64,000 nt of DNA from Aristolochia californica (taxonomy: Eukaryota; Streptophyta; Magnoliopsida; Piperales; Aristolochiaceae): the NCBI GenBank assembly GCA_029961685.1, contig JARWKL010000004.1, forward strand, positions 35,886,986 through 35,950,985, given 5' to 3'. This document shows, piece by piece, positions 40,631 to 51,229 of this stretch. The notes under the pieces were generated by a model. That model saw only the letters and a list, made by a program, of their open reading frames with translations, searched no databases and was not told the origin of the DNA. Position 1 is the stretch's first letter; each line of letters opens with the position of its first letter. The translations under genes and the position numbers were made by a program.

Positions 40631-43600
40631 ATGTTGGCGTCTCCGTTTGTCGGTCCAGTCAGTGCCATCCAGGTTATCCGATAAAAACACTCTGTATATC
40701 TCAATGTGATTCATTGTAGTTCACGCCTTGTACTCATTTCTTCTTCCTTTTATAGGTGGGATCCTGCTTCGTTGAACAGTACTATTATATTCTTCAACGC
40801 AATCCTAAGTTGGTTTACCAGTTCTACACTGATGCAAGCACCATGCTTCGTATTGATGGGGACAGGAACGAAGTGGCTTCGGCAATGCTGGTACTCCTCT
40901 ATCTCTATTCACGCAAAGTTCTTAGTTGTCTGAGTTCTCTTTTCGGCCTCTGCTTTTTACTTTGTCAATAGATTCCTTGGGTTTTCTGAAAATTACCCAA
41001 ATTACCTTATCTGTACTTTTTTGGCATACTAAGTTGGAAGTCGTTTCAGAGCTTGCGTACTTGGGTTCACGAAATTTGTTTGAAAGCTTCTGTAGGATGG
41101 GTAACCCCCGAACGATACGGATGACCATTGCCAAACTACTGTCTGACTCGGAAACCGCAGGCCACGGGTTAAGGGGGGACTTGCAGTCATCAAAACAATT
41201 TAAAATGCGTGTCTGTCTCTGGAAATTTATCTGTTCAAGGATGTTAAAGTATTCCTTTTTTCCTTTTCTCTGGACATGTAAGAAAGTCTGAAGCTAATTC
41301 AGAACAAAAGAGGAGACTGAATCAAGATGTTTGTTATTATCAATGCTATCATTGTTATCTTTTTGTACGAGGCGAGTTTAGAAATTTGACTTATCTAGTG
41401 ATAAAATATCCATATTCCCAGCTTAACATCAGTTTCCGCACTTAAGTTGGCTCTTAAAGTAACTTAAAAAAAGTTGGCTCTTAAAGCATCTTTCATCAGA
41501 AATTTCATTTGAGCTAAGAACTGCCTCGATATTAAGCAGTTTTGGCAGTAGTGTTACTTGCATTAATTGTTTGTTTTTTTAATCCTCTCAAACATTTTCT
41601 GTAAGTAATGAATTCAACTTTTTGCAATATGTGCATACCTACCAGTGAAGATTAACAAAATCTTTTGTTTTGCAGCAAATCCACTCTCTTGTTGTGTCAC
41701 TGAATTTCAGTGGAATAGAGATTAAAACAACACATTCTCTGGATTCTTGGAGTGGTGGTGTTCTGGTGACTGTCACTGGCTATGTGAAAACCACTAAGTT
41801 CAGTGAAAGGAGGAAGTTTCTGGAAACATTTTTTCTAGCTCCTCAAGAGAAAGGTTATTTTGTGCTCAATGATGTTTTCCACCTCCTTGATGAGGAGCAC
41901 ATTCCTCCACATCCAGTGTCCATCTTAACCAGCAGCAATTTTGAGTCTCAGCTTAATGCATCAAACCCTCTTTCAAACCCTCTTCCAGAGCGAGGTACCC
42001 ATGACTTTGGCCAATCTTCTCTGATTTATAACAGCTTTCAAATTAGAAACTAGGATAGGTTAATCTGATGTTAAGTCTCCAATTCTGAAGGTCGAACAAA
42101 GATTTGGTACAATGTTGTTTCCTCATAAGAGATTATCTTCTCTTTTCTTCTCTATATTTTGTTTCAATTTCTATTAAGCTTGTAGTGTAAATGTTATGTC
42201 TTTAGCTGAGCTGGATTTTTGTATCATTAGTTTGGCTCTACACACTGCCTGTGAATACTTGTTTGCTAGCTAAATAAACTGATGGTAGTTGGAACAAGTT
42301 TGGAGGCATAATTTATTTTCATTGAATGTTCAAAAGCAAGTTAACTTCTTAAAGAACAAAGAAACAAAAATTGAAGCTAAGGATACTTAATCTCACAATA
42401 TTCCCCTCTGCTTATATAGTTAGTGCCCGTAGTTGCTTATTATAAGTTTTCAAATTGCTTATGTTTGAAGTTTTTTTAACTTTAGACTGGTCTCTATCAT
42501 TTGCTTCCAGACTACATGCTTGGAGAAATTAAAGCGATAGACTATATTGTTTCTCCACATGTTGAAGAAAATATTGTGGTTGAAAAGTATAGCATGCCTG
42601 AGCCCCAACAAATTTTGGAAGCTGATAACAGAGTATCTGAAGAAAGTGCTGTAGAGGATTCCAGTGCTTCATATCCAGGTGCAGGGAACAATGCGCAGGA
42701 TGTGGCTTCTGTAGCCGCCCAGGATCCAGTTGGGGAAGTCCCAAAGCAAACGTATGCTTCTATTGTAAGTACTATAATCCCATATTTCTAAATTTTACCC
42801 CAAATTCTGTTTCCTCATCTTAAAATTTCCTCTGTTGTATTATTTCCCTGTTTTCTTTTACTTTTCATTCTTTTCATTTGGAAGGCTTTTCTCGTTTATT
42901 TTCAGTTTATGAATAGTACATTATATTTTGTGTTTGAAGTTGCGGGTTCCCAAAAATCAACAAGTTGCTCCAGTTGCTGCTCAGGCTTCATCATACAAAG
43001 CTGCTGCTCCTGTTAGTGCAGAGTGGCATTCACCACAGAATCATCAGCAGTCCCTTCCAGCACCAGCAATTGCGCATGAGAGGCATGGTCCAGAAACAGT
43101 GGAGGAGATTGTAACACCTGAAGAAGAAGGTTCATTTCTTTTAGATTCAATTAAAAGAAAAATCTGTTACAATTTTACCAAATATAAAGCATAGTTCTAA
43201 ATGTTCTGGTTAATCCTCTGTGCTTTTTTTTCAGTCTCTTGGCCACAAGCAAGGCGTAGGATTGTTGTCTTACTTAGGTTGAGATCTGGTTTAAGACTTT
43301 AGTTAATTATTGAAAAATGAATCCATATCTATTGATATGTGTGCTCATGCTAACATCTTTCTCTGTTAAGTGGACGTAGGTGTGAACGAACAAATGATAA
43401 AGTAGAATAGATGAGGAGGATTCATGCAGACGAATCCCTCCCTAACTGTTGTAATTGGTCTTATCTTTCTTTGGATTCGGTACTGATTTCTTCAGTCTAT
43501 ATGTGGACATTTCAGGGGAAGGAAGGTCTGTTTACATTAGGAACCTGCCCTCTACAGTTTCTGCATCAGATATTGAGCAGGAATTCAACAGCTTTGGTAG

Positions 43601-44374
43601 AATCAGGTCTGAAGGTGTTGCTATCAGGAATCGCAAGGTCAACCTCTTTTATAGCTGGTTCTTGTTTTTCATTTGGCATCTTGGAATCTTCTCAATTTTG
43701 TTAGATTAATACTTCTCAGGATCTTGGTGTCTGTTATGCTTTTGTTGAATTTGATGATATCCCTGGAGCACAAAATGCTGTCAAGGTATGTTTTGATTGA
43801 ATCTCTGGTTTCATAAACTTCTAATTATCAAGTGTTGCTTATGAGATGATTATGAGCATAGGACGAGGTTTAGGTACCTTAACCTGTTGAGTAAGCCTTA
43901 ATGTGATTTTTTACACAATTTAGGCGTCCCCTATTCAATTTGCTGGGCGGCAAGTGCATATTGAGGAGAGAAGAACGAACACAAATGTGCCGCGAGGAGG
44001 AAGTATGTATCTAATCCATGCTGGTTTGCTAATCTAGGCATCCCCTTTAACATGTTTAATACATTCTTCAATTTGCCTTATATTTATAAACTCTTGTCAA
44101 TGAGCATTCTACCAATGACCTCTCAAGTTTGAGGTATTTTTGCATGAATGTCCTATTTGCTGCAGGAAGGGGTCGGGGAAGGAGCCGCTTTCAGTCTGAA
44201 GCTCCTAGGAGCCGTATCAGTGGTCGGAATTTTGGGAGGGGAAAATCACAAGAGGGTGAAAGGGATTATAGCAACAGGTTGAGAGGGGAAGGACGGGGAC
44301 CACGGCAAGACAGAGGGATCTTGGGGAACCATATTTCCAGGAATGGCTCCTATTTCTCTGAGGATCCGGCTTAG
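40631..44374 (+). CDS. NTF2-like domain and RRM protein of the plant G3BP family (9 coding exons, 471 aa)
   Basis: Coding exons: 40631-40672, 40756-40890, 41676-41994, 42511-42764, 42940-43129, 43516-43637, 43720-43785, 43924-44002, 44166-44374. Every intron is GT-AG, and the sum (1416 nt) is an exact multiple of three ending in TAG. The protein starts MLASPFVGPVSAIQ. An NTF2 fold follows (VGSCFVEQYYYILQRNPKLV, VTGYVKTTKFSERRKFLETF, FLAPQEKGYFVLNDVFHLLD; residues ~10-130), then an acidic and Gln/Ala-rich linker, an RRM (RSVYIRNLPSTVSASDIEQE as RNP2 side, GVCYAFVEFDD as RNP1; ~residues 315-400), and an RGG-type tail (GRGRGRSRFQ...NFGRG). This is the domain order of animal G3BP and its plant homologues, RNA-binding proteins linked with stress granules. 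The gene looks intact and is the only functional host gene seen. Confidence 0.95.
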
Positions 44375-44931
44375 TTTATTTCTACAGGGAACTAGAGTTC
44401 AGGTTGATTACTTCCCCATTTAGGACAATTTTTGGGAAATATATATTATATTTTTGTGGAGGCTTATAATTTGATTTATTTAGATTGCTTCAGAGGCAAG
44501 TGCCACAGACTTCTACTTGCTCCATCTTTGGTGTCTTCCTTCTGTTCCTCGGCACATAATTTAGCAGTTAAAAAGATCTGGTAAAAAATTGGCTTCTAGA
44601 TTGGGATCACAAGAGAGCTTTACATACTCTCTTCTTTTCTGCATGTTCTGTTGTTACAAGTATCCGAAGAAGCATTTGCTATTTTTAAGCACCATTGAGT
44701 AAAGATAATCTGTCTATGTTTGATTTACAGAATTGGACTATTTATATATCGATTCAAATTGGACAAGCATACGAGTACCAGCAAAGAAAGGACTAAAATT
44801 AATATTTAATATGGTAATGGCGTTCAAAAAAAAACTTCTATTAGTAATAGCAGCTACTTTTGCTTTTACTATTAGAGTTGGTTGCGTCCATATTGGAATT
44901 CAATTCTTGATAAATATATTCAGCCAGGGAC
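44375..44931 (+). other. 3' flank / probable 3' UTR of the G3BP-like gene
   Basis: No other gene is seen. A plausible poly(A) region lies in AT-rich sequence at about 44440-44480. The short open frame at 44733-44939 has no motif. Element CapB begins about 557 bp after the stop codon, so it may lie close to the transcript end. Confidence 0.5.
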
Positions 44932-45193
44932 TGTCGTAATAATATTATTAAATTAATTATTTATTTTTAATTTATTTTATTTTATTTCAATTAAAGAATT
45001 AATATACCAAAGGGGTATTTTTTAATATTTTATTTACAGGGGTATTTTATAATATTTTATCTTAAACTTTGTAAAGGTAAACTTTATTTAAGGGGTAAGA
45101 GTAATGAGAAGAAACAAACATTGATTTAGAGTAAACAAGGTTCTCCTCAATGAGCTCAGGGGTGTGTGTTCTCGTCAAAGAACTTAGGGTTTC
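44932..45193 (+). repeat. Truncated LTR copy in tandem with the CapB 5' LTR
   Basis: It has the same sequence as 45194-45480 (TAATATTATTAAATTAATT, AAGGGGTATTTTTTAATATT, AAGGGGTAAGAGTAATGAGA, AAGAACTTAGGGTTT) but stops before the LTR 3' end. The two lie head to tail. Either CapB inserted into an older LTR of its own family, or unequal recombination left an extra LTR. Confidence 0.85.
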
Positions 45194-46088
45194 ATAATAT
45201 TATTAAATTAATTATTTATCTTTAATTTAATTTAATTTAATTTATTTTAATTTAAAAATTAATATGCCAAAGGGGTATTTTTTAATATTTTATCTACATG
45301 AGTATTTTGTAATATTTTATCTTAAACCTTGTAAGGGTGAACCCTATTTAAAGGGTAAGAGTAATGAGAAGAGACAAACATTGATTTAGAGTAAACAAGA
45401 GTTTTGAGTTCTCCTCAACGAGCTCAAGGGTGTGCGTTCTTGTCAAAGAACCTAAGGTTTTAAGCTTCCTTTCGGTTGATTTTCGTCTTTTTCTTTGTTA
45501 AAACGTGGGACCCACCAAGGTGCTCGAACTAGTGGGACTCACTATGAGGACAAGGGTTACCAAGCCCAAGCAAGCACGAGTTAAGGAATTAAGAAGCACA
45601 AGCTGAAAATGAGTTAGAAGACTTGAAGATCAGGTGGGACCCACAAATATCTCACGAGCTGGCAACCTTATCAAGATGAGCTGGAACATCATGAGGGCCT
45701 CCTCCCTTATATTCACGTGAATAAAGAAAGAGTTCTAGTTCAACTCATATTAGTCTTCTAGTAGATTGGTTTGAATAAACTTATCTTAGAGAGTTAGAGT
45801 TGGAATGTAATTAGGATTGAAAGGCTAACTGTATAAGTACCTCTTCCTCTACTATAAATAGAGGTATTGTAATTCAGAATTAATCAAGTTACACATCTCA
45901 TTCTTGAGTTAATCTCTCTCTCTCTCTTTTCTCTTTTATTTTTTTTCTCTTTACCCGAGTGCTCTTCTTCCCTTTTTTTTTTTTTTTCCTTTGTTCTTTC
46001 TATTGCTCGGAATTAAGGAAAAGAGATCCTAAATTCAACACTCTTCTTCCTCCCTACGAATCGTTGTGTTAGATTCAGAATCATAACA
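45194..46088 (+). repeat. 5' LTR of CapB, interrupted by a solo LTR
   Basis: LTR parts 45194-45495 and 46041-46088, ending AGAATCATAACA just before the priming site. Its first ~13 bases are missing relative to the 3' LTR. The inserted segment 45496-46040 is described separately. Confidence 0.85.
45496..46040 (+). repeat. Solo LTR inside the CapB 5' LTR
   Basis: It starts TGTTAAAACGTGGGACCC and ends CCTAAATTCAACA. The flanks TTCTT and CTCTT are a one-mismatch target duplication, and the CapB 3' LTR shows the uninterrupted sequence. It has CTACTATAAATAGAGG (TATA region, about 45850) and motifs GTGGGACCCACAAA and GAGCTGG shared with the solo LTR at 33447. Confidence 0.88.
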
Positions 46089-46860
46089 ACTAGTATCAGA
46101 ACAGAAATACAATGAACGATTCTTCGTCTCAAGGAAAATGGATTACCGTGCTTGCTGTATTGGAAGAAATACATGCTTGACTTATAGCATGGCAAGATGC
46201 CTTGCGAGATAGAATGCACATCATCCATTAAAATTTATCTCACTACCACAAAAAAGTAGGTCATAAGACCTAAAATCTCTTAGCACGAAGAATTCACAGA
46301 ACGAAGGTGGCAGACGTTGTCTCGAACGGCCAGAAAGGCCAAGGGTTAAAAAATTTAAAAGTCTGAAATTGAGGACAGAAATCCGAAATCAGACTCAGAA
46401 ATTACGAAATCAGACGGTGGGGACCAGATTTTTCGAAATCGGAGGGGTATCAACGACCCTCTTTTCACGGGAAGCCATACGTCTTCCACAGGCGATGCAA
46501 AAAAATCCGAGAGACCTTTGTCTCGGAAAATCTCCAAGTGGAGAAGCCCCAAAGGGGTGCTGTTCGCCGTCAGAACAAGCCCAACGGGCAACCAATCGCA
46601 ACCCATTTCCGTCGGGGTCCGTCATTCCGTCAGCCGGCATGGCGAGGAGAAAATGGGAGAAAGGGCGATGAGAGAAAGGATAACCACAGTGGAAGACAAA
46701 ATTTTCGGGTAAGTTTCTGAATCGCCCTCGATTTGGATGTCAAAATGATTCTTTCATGGGGGTGATGGATATAAAAGGGGTTGAGTAGCAACAACGCTGC
46801 TCGAATTTTTGGCCCGGTGGTTTTCTGTTCCGTGAAGCAGAGAAACAATCCATTTTTTAC
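46089..46860 (+). pseudogene. CapB gag leader remnant
   Basis: An ATG at 46112 opens a short frame (NDSSSQGKWITVLAVLEEIHA) that stops early. Further on, AGACGTTGTCTCGAACGGCC and the AAATCCGAAATCAGAC region align with the CapA leader. At 46708 a GTAAGT-like splice-donor sequence follows a basic, Arg/Asn-rich frame (NGRKGDERKDNHSGRQNF), which may be gag or captured sequence. Confidence 0.6.
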
Positions 46861-47396
46861 AGAATTCGGGTTGTAGTGTCTGAATTGAGAGATGGGAATT
46901 TTTTGGGAATTTCGGGAATACTAAAAAAATTTATTGGGGTGATTTGTTTTCTGTTGATGCGACAATACCTGTGCGTCTGTTCTTGGACAAATTGAAAACA
47001 TTGTGCTTCAATTGTTGGGTTCCATGTTTGCTGCTCGGGCACTGTTCGTAGAAAATTTTCAGTTTGGCGGGAGTTTTGAATATGAGAAGGTAGACAACTA
47101 AAGATCAATTTTTTTTGGGTGTGCTGGGAATGGTCTTGTGGATGAATGATTTTTCTGTGGCTGGGTTGAACAGTAGGATGAATTGTCCACTGGCTGCTGC
47201 TATTACAGTGCAGAAATGGGCTCCAATAGATAGATTGGTTGGAGCTAATGCAGAGGAAATGAGGGAAATGGAAGAGGCCGTGCAACTGCTTGATGAAATG
47301 TCTGAAATAAAGGTAGAGTACTGGTATACTAGGCTCAGGAGTTTCATGTTTCTGGGAATGGTAGAGAAAGGGCTGTAGGGGATGATTTTTATTACT
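46861..47396 (+). other. CapB cargo of unknown origin upstream of the SPNS piece
   Basis: A plus-strand frame of 87 codons (47115-47378) reads APIDRLVGANAEEMREMEEA, VQLLDEMSEIKVEYWYTRLR, SFMFLGMVEKGL. It has ordinary protein composition and a predicted helical, acidic middle. I do not recognise the source. It ends at a stop just before the SPNS homology. Confidence 0.4.
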
Positions 47397-47960
47397 TTTG
47401 ATGGTATTCTGTCATCTGCATTTATGGTTGGACTGCTGGTGGCTTCACCTATATTTGCATCATTGGCAAAGACCCACAATCCAATTAGGCTTATTGGGGA
47501 TGGATTATCAGTCTGGATTTTGGGTGTCGTTGAGTGTGGTTTTTCATTTGACTTTTGGTCCATTGCAATATGCTGCATGCTGGTTGGCTTTGGAGACACT
47601 TCATTTATAAGTTTTGCGGCTCCATTTATTGATGACATTGCACCTAAAACTCAGAAAACAGCTGGGTCTGGAATATTCTTCATGTGTATACCAACGAGGG
47701 TGGCATTGGGTTATGTTTATGAAGGATTGGTTGGAGGTCATCATATTGGGCGATATGCATTTTGGGGAGAGGCAATTCTGATGCTTTCATTTGTTATTCT
47801 TGGCTTTTCGATTAAGCCCTTGCAGTTGAAAGGTTTTGCTTCATCTGGGTAAAAAATAGTGCTGGAACCTATGGAGAGTGGTGTTCCAGAAGTTCAAGAT
47901 GCTGATACACCTAAGGACACAACTGATGGTGCTGAGGAACGTTTGCACTTATCAAGATGG
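47397..47960 (+). pseudogene. SPNS (pseudogene fragment): Captured SPNS (Spinster-type major-facilitator transporter) fragment, intronless
   Basis: SPNS proteins are 12-helix transporters proposed to carry sphingolipids or lysophospholipids. The frame 47382-47852 reads FDGILSSAFMVGLLVASPIF, ASLAKTHNPIRLIGDGLSVW, CGFSFDFWSIAICCMLVGFG, ISFAAPFIDDIAPKTQKTAG, IFFMCIPTRVALGYVYEGLV and AFWGEAILMLSFVILGFSIK, matching helices ~2-6 and the loop between. After a stop at 47850, the loop segment ESGVPEVQDADTPKDTTDGA continues to about 47960. Only about 185 of some 500 residues are present. The length without introns suggests copying from mRNA. It lies in the sense of the carrier element. Confidence 0.88.
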
Positions 47961-49260
47961 ACAGCTTGTGCAGACGCTCATGGGTTCTTCAACATTTTTT
48001 TTGTGCTGCTACTGTGGCATTGCAGCAACCAGTGTTGACAACAGTACCACTGCTGAAACCAGTGCTGTCAACCAGCCAAGCAAACCATGCTGCTGTGGCA
48101 GTCCAGAATACATTACTGCTAGACAGCAAAGGACACAGTGCTGTTGTTCTGGTCCCTGGTCATGGATCTGGTAACACGTCATGGGATTTGGGTCTCTAGC
48201 ATGTAAGGTTGAAGTACTGTCCTCGTCAAGGTCTATAGGGAACCCTTCTCTTGATCAGTGCTCGGCCAAGAGAAAGTTCCCTCTTTGATAATGCTAACGA
48301 GTTGCTATGAAGGGTAGGACACCCCAACAGCTATGCTGAACGGGCTATAGAATAATCTTCTCTTTTCTTGATCACGACAAAAAGGGTTTGTGGCACTCTT
48401 GGTTGCTGCTCGTGATAGGTCTGCCAATCTTCTATCTTAATTAATTTTGAGCACAAGTAAGTTAGAATATTACCTCCTTCGTGCTGCTGTGATCACCTCC
48501 CAAGTTGCACCTAGACTGCTCGTGAGATGAGGATGAAAATCCTCACTTTTCTGCTCGGTAAGGAGGGGTTGATCCCTCTCTAGCTGCTATTGACGAGAAG
48601 AAGGAAGAACCCTCTCTTTGGACTCGAAAAAGGGACAAGAACTTCCCTTCCTTTCCTCGTTGTGAACTAGTAGAGAATACTTCAAGAATGGTGGAAAGAG
48701 ATGATGAAAAGATGTGATAATTCTAAGGAAAAATCCAAACTCGAGATCATCAAGGGAGACCTCAACCCTAGAGCTCATCAAGGAGAGCTCTAAGCCTGTT
48801 TAACCTAATTCTCAATACTTGCTTTTTCTCTATTTTCTTTCCTTTTAAATAGGGTTTGATGTCATAAGTGTTTTAGGGCTAAAAATACCCATACTGCTCC
48901 TACGAACATAAACCTTACATAATGAAAAATCATACTTAAAACAATATAAAATATGAATTATAAAACTACTGAACTCGTTGAGTCATTGTCTCCTCCTTTG
49001 AGTGACTCGGTGTGCAATTGAGTCCACAACATCTGTTGTTGTAGTGCAGCACACATTGCTGCTAGACAGCCAAGGACACAGTGCCGCAGTGGCAGTGCAA
49101 CAAAAATTGCTGCTAGACAGCCAACAACTAGTGCTGAAAACAGTGGCAGTGTAGAATGAAAATGGTGCAGTTAATTCTGAAAATCTTGATAACTGTTTGG
49201 CTGTAATTAAGCCGATGCTCCAGAAATTTTTTTGGTCTTTGACAACCTTAGTTCTGGGTT
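47961..49260 (+). other. CapB cargo with a repeated peptide-coding motif, split by a solo LTR
   Basis: Before the LTR the plus strand reads AAVAVQNTLLLDSKGHSAVV, and after it VVVQHTLLLDSQGHSAAVAV, QQKLLLDSQQLVLKTVAV. A unit of about 16 residues (VAVQxxLLLDSQGHSA) thus occurs at least three times. Codons are GCTG/CAG-rich. The source is unknown, and stops follow soon after. Confidence 0.5.
48145..49031 (-). repeat. Probable solo LTR (gypsy type) inside CapB cargo
   Basis: The plus strand starts TGTTCTGGTCCCTGGTCATG and ends GAGTCCACAACA. The flanks GCTGT and TCTGT are nearly identical, and sequences on either side form one continuous repeat if it is removed. The TTTCCTTTTAAATAGGGTTT and GCCTGTTTAACCTAATTCTC segments occur in the same orientation in the CapA, GyD and J LTRs, so it is a minus-strand gypsy LTR. 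It starts like the J LTR at 58136. Confidence 0.75.
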
Positions 49261-50116
49261 TGGATAGTCATGGATCCTTAGAAGAAGTTGCTGTTTTTTC
49301 AGTACATGCGGTATGCAGCTATCCACCTTTTGTTGGGGTAATTTAGTCTGCAAGATCTGTGTTGGCATGCTCAGAGGGATTCATCCTCGTGTTGGGTAGA
49401 GGTTTGTAATAGTGCCAATTGATATGGGAGGTGCCGCAAATATTTTGTATGCTGTCCAAATAAATAATCTGGGTAGTGTTGGACAATTTACCGCACAAGG
49501 ACTGTTTCCAAATATTGCAAACAATGCCTGCTGGGTGCTTGTTCTCAATTGAGCAGTCCTCTCCACTGTTGTCCAGTTGAAGGATGTCGATAGTGGTCTG
49601 TGGAGCCATAGCAGCCTTTAATAGAGATCGTGGTTTACTAGGGACAAGAAGAAAAACCTCATCTCTGCCTTGAGTTGGAATTTTTGTGGAGCCATAGTTG
49701 CCATGTATGCACAGACAAGTGAAAGACCATTGACTGAACTTGGACAACTAGTTGTAATTAGAATTCAGCTCAATTCAATTACTCAGGTTACCGGGGACAT
49801 GCTGCATTTTGCCAATGAGGCAACCGTTGGGGCAAATCACACAAGGGTTGTTCATATCAAAGCAGAAGTTGCCAGTTTGGAGCAGGTGATAGTTCAACTT
49901 GTTTGGTTGCTTATCCATATTGGGGGTATGCTACAACAAGTGATGCTGGCAGTGTTGGTAAAAAAAATAATTTGCTTCTCTGGTAGAATGCTCCAGTTTT
50001 GTCGTCTAGAGGTCTGACCCAGATACCACGGATTCTACTTGGGAACAGGTGGACACGTCGGCAAACAGACCCTACCTTCGAGCTTGAGGACAAGCTCTTC
50101 CTCCCAGGGGGTGTAA
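49261..50116 (+). other. CapB 3' internal region and pol tail
   Basis: Unrecognised protein-like frames (for example 49670-50017, QVTGDMLHFANEATVGANHT) end in the gypsy pol tail at about 50015-50105 (DSTWEQ then PTFELEDKLFLPGG), directly before the polypurine tract. DSTWEQ looks like the end of a chromodomain. The rest of pol is absent. Confidence 0.55.
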
Positions 50117-50477
50117 TGTTATGCATGCAATAACATTATTCAATTACTTTTTTTCTTTAATTTACTTTATTTTATTTCAGTTAAAGAATTAATAGGCTAC
50201 AAGGGTATTTTTGTAATATTTTATCTATAAGGGTCTTTTTTGTAATATTTTATCTTAAACCTTGTAAGGGTGAACCCTATTTAAGGGGTAAGAGTAATGA
50301 CAAGAGACAAACATTGATTTGGAGTAAACAAGGGTTTTGAGTGGACCTCAACGAGCTCATGGGTGTGCATTCTCTTCAAAGAACTTAGGGTTTTCAAGCT
50401 TCCATTCGGCTTGATTTTCGTCTTTCTCTTCTTTCTTCTTCCCAACGAATTGCTGTGTTAGATCCGAGATCAAAACA
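50117..50477 (+). repeat. 3' LTR of CapB
   Basis: Starts TGTTATGCATGCAATAAC directly after the purine tract and ends GAGATCAAAACA. It contains CCCTATTTAAGGGGTAAGAG (TATA region). It is the best-preserved LTR of the family in plus orientation and aligns with CapA 26078-26403 in reverse complement. Confidence 0.95.
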
Positions 50478-51229
50478 CGTTTGTGTTGTGATGGGAAAAC
50501 AAAATAATGGGAATGTTATTTTTCTTTTGACTAATTTTTTATTGGAAATTTTTTTATTGAAAAAAATTATTTCTTGTGTTTGTGCCATCATATATAGTGA
50601 TACGAACCACTTTAGTGTTACTTGTTTTATTTTTCCTATTTATCCTATTTTTGTTTTTATTTTTCATATATATCTTATTTGTGCAATAGGATACTTATTT
50701 TCCTATCCTTTTCAATATTTCTTATAAGCAATAAGAAAAAGAAAAATCAAGAAGAAAATTTTTTCATTAGTAAAAATAGGAGGAATGTTGCAAAATTTTG
50801 GTCAACAAATTTTTTTTCCTATGACACTTTTTATAGTTTTTTGTTGGCAAAAACACACCCTTAGTGTACTTCAGGGTGTGAAAGGGAAGAGGGAAGGGCA
50901 ATTCATAGGTCAACCCTTAGTGTACTTTTGCAATTAATTTCTATTTGCTTGCAAAGATACTTCTCCATTAAAATTTAGAATTCGTGGAAATATCAAAACT
51001 TCTCTAGTGAAACATAAATTTGCTATCAATTATGTCAGTGAATTTAAATTATTTTTAGAAAAAGCAATTCACAAGAAATTTTTTCTACTCGTAGGAAACA
51101 CTATTCCCAATCATTGACTCAGGGGCACCATTGCTTTTTTATTAAATCTCTTATTCTCTTATATTTGTTTTTTAAGTGGTATAAAGGGGTACTTATGTAG
51201 CCTTTGCCTCTTTTCCAAAGAACTCTATC
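50478..51229. other. AT-rich unassigned sequence
   Basis: No gene recognised. The segment GGGTGTGAAAGGGAAGAGGG lies near 50874-50893, and a CACCCTTAGTGTACTT phrase repeats at about 50855 and 50912. It could be the degraded leader of the copia remnant that follows. Confidence 0.45.

Larger units (their letters stand above)
44932..50477 (+). mobile_element. CapB: gypsy-derived LTR element carrying a captured SPNS transporter fragment
   Basis: Plus-strand sister of CapA. It has a truncated LTR copy (44932-45193), a 5' LTR (45194-45495 plus 46041-46088, split by a solo LTR), priming site (ACTAGTATCAGAACAG, 46089), gag-leader remnant, the captured region, the pol tail (NRWTRRQTDPTFELEDKLF-like) with purine tract CCAGGGGGTGTAA, and a 3' LTR (50117-50477). 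A second solo LTR (48145-49031) interrupts the cargo. The LTRs and both internal ends align with CapA, while the cargo is different. No target duplication is visible at the outer ends. Confidence 0.88.

Noticed and set aside
47105..47638. Minus-strand 177-codon frame opposite the SPNS fragment
   Set aside because: It is the antisense shadow of the SPNS reading, which has clear family motifs on the plus strand.
47382..47852. SPNS frame as a working transporter gene
   Set aside because: Only about a third of the protein is present, there is no start, a stop follows, and it lies inside an LTR element.
49343..49747. 134-codon minus-strand frame inside CapB
   Set aside because: It is opposite in direction to the element and cargo, with no recognised domain. 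Open frames on both strands here make it uninformative.
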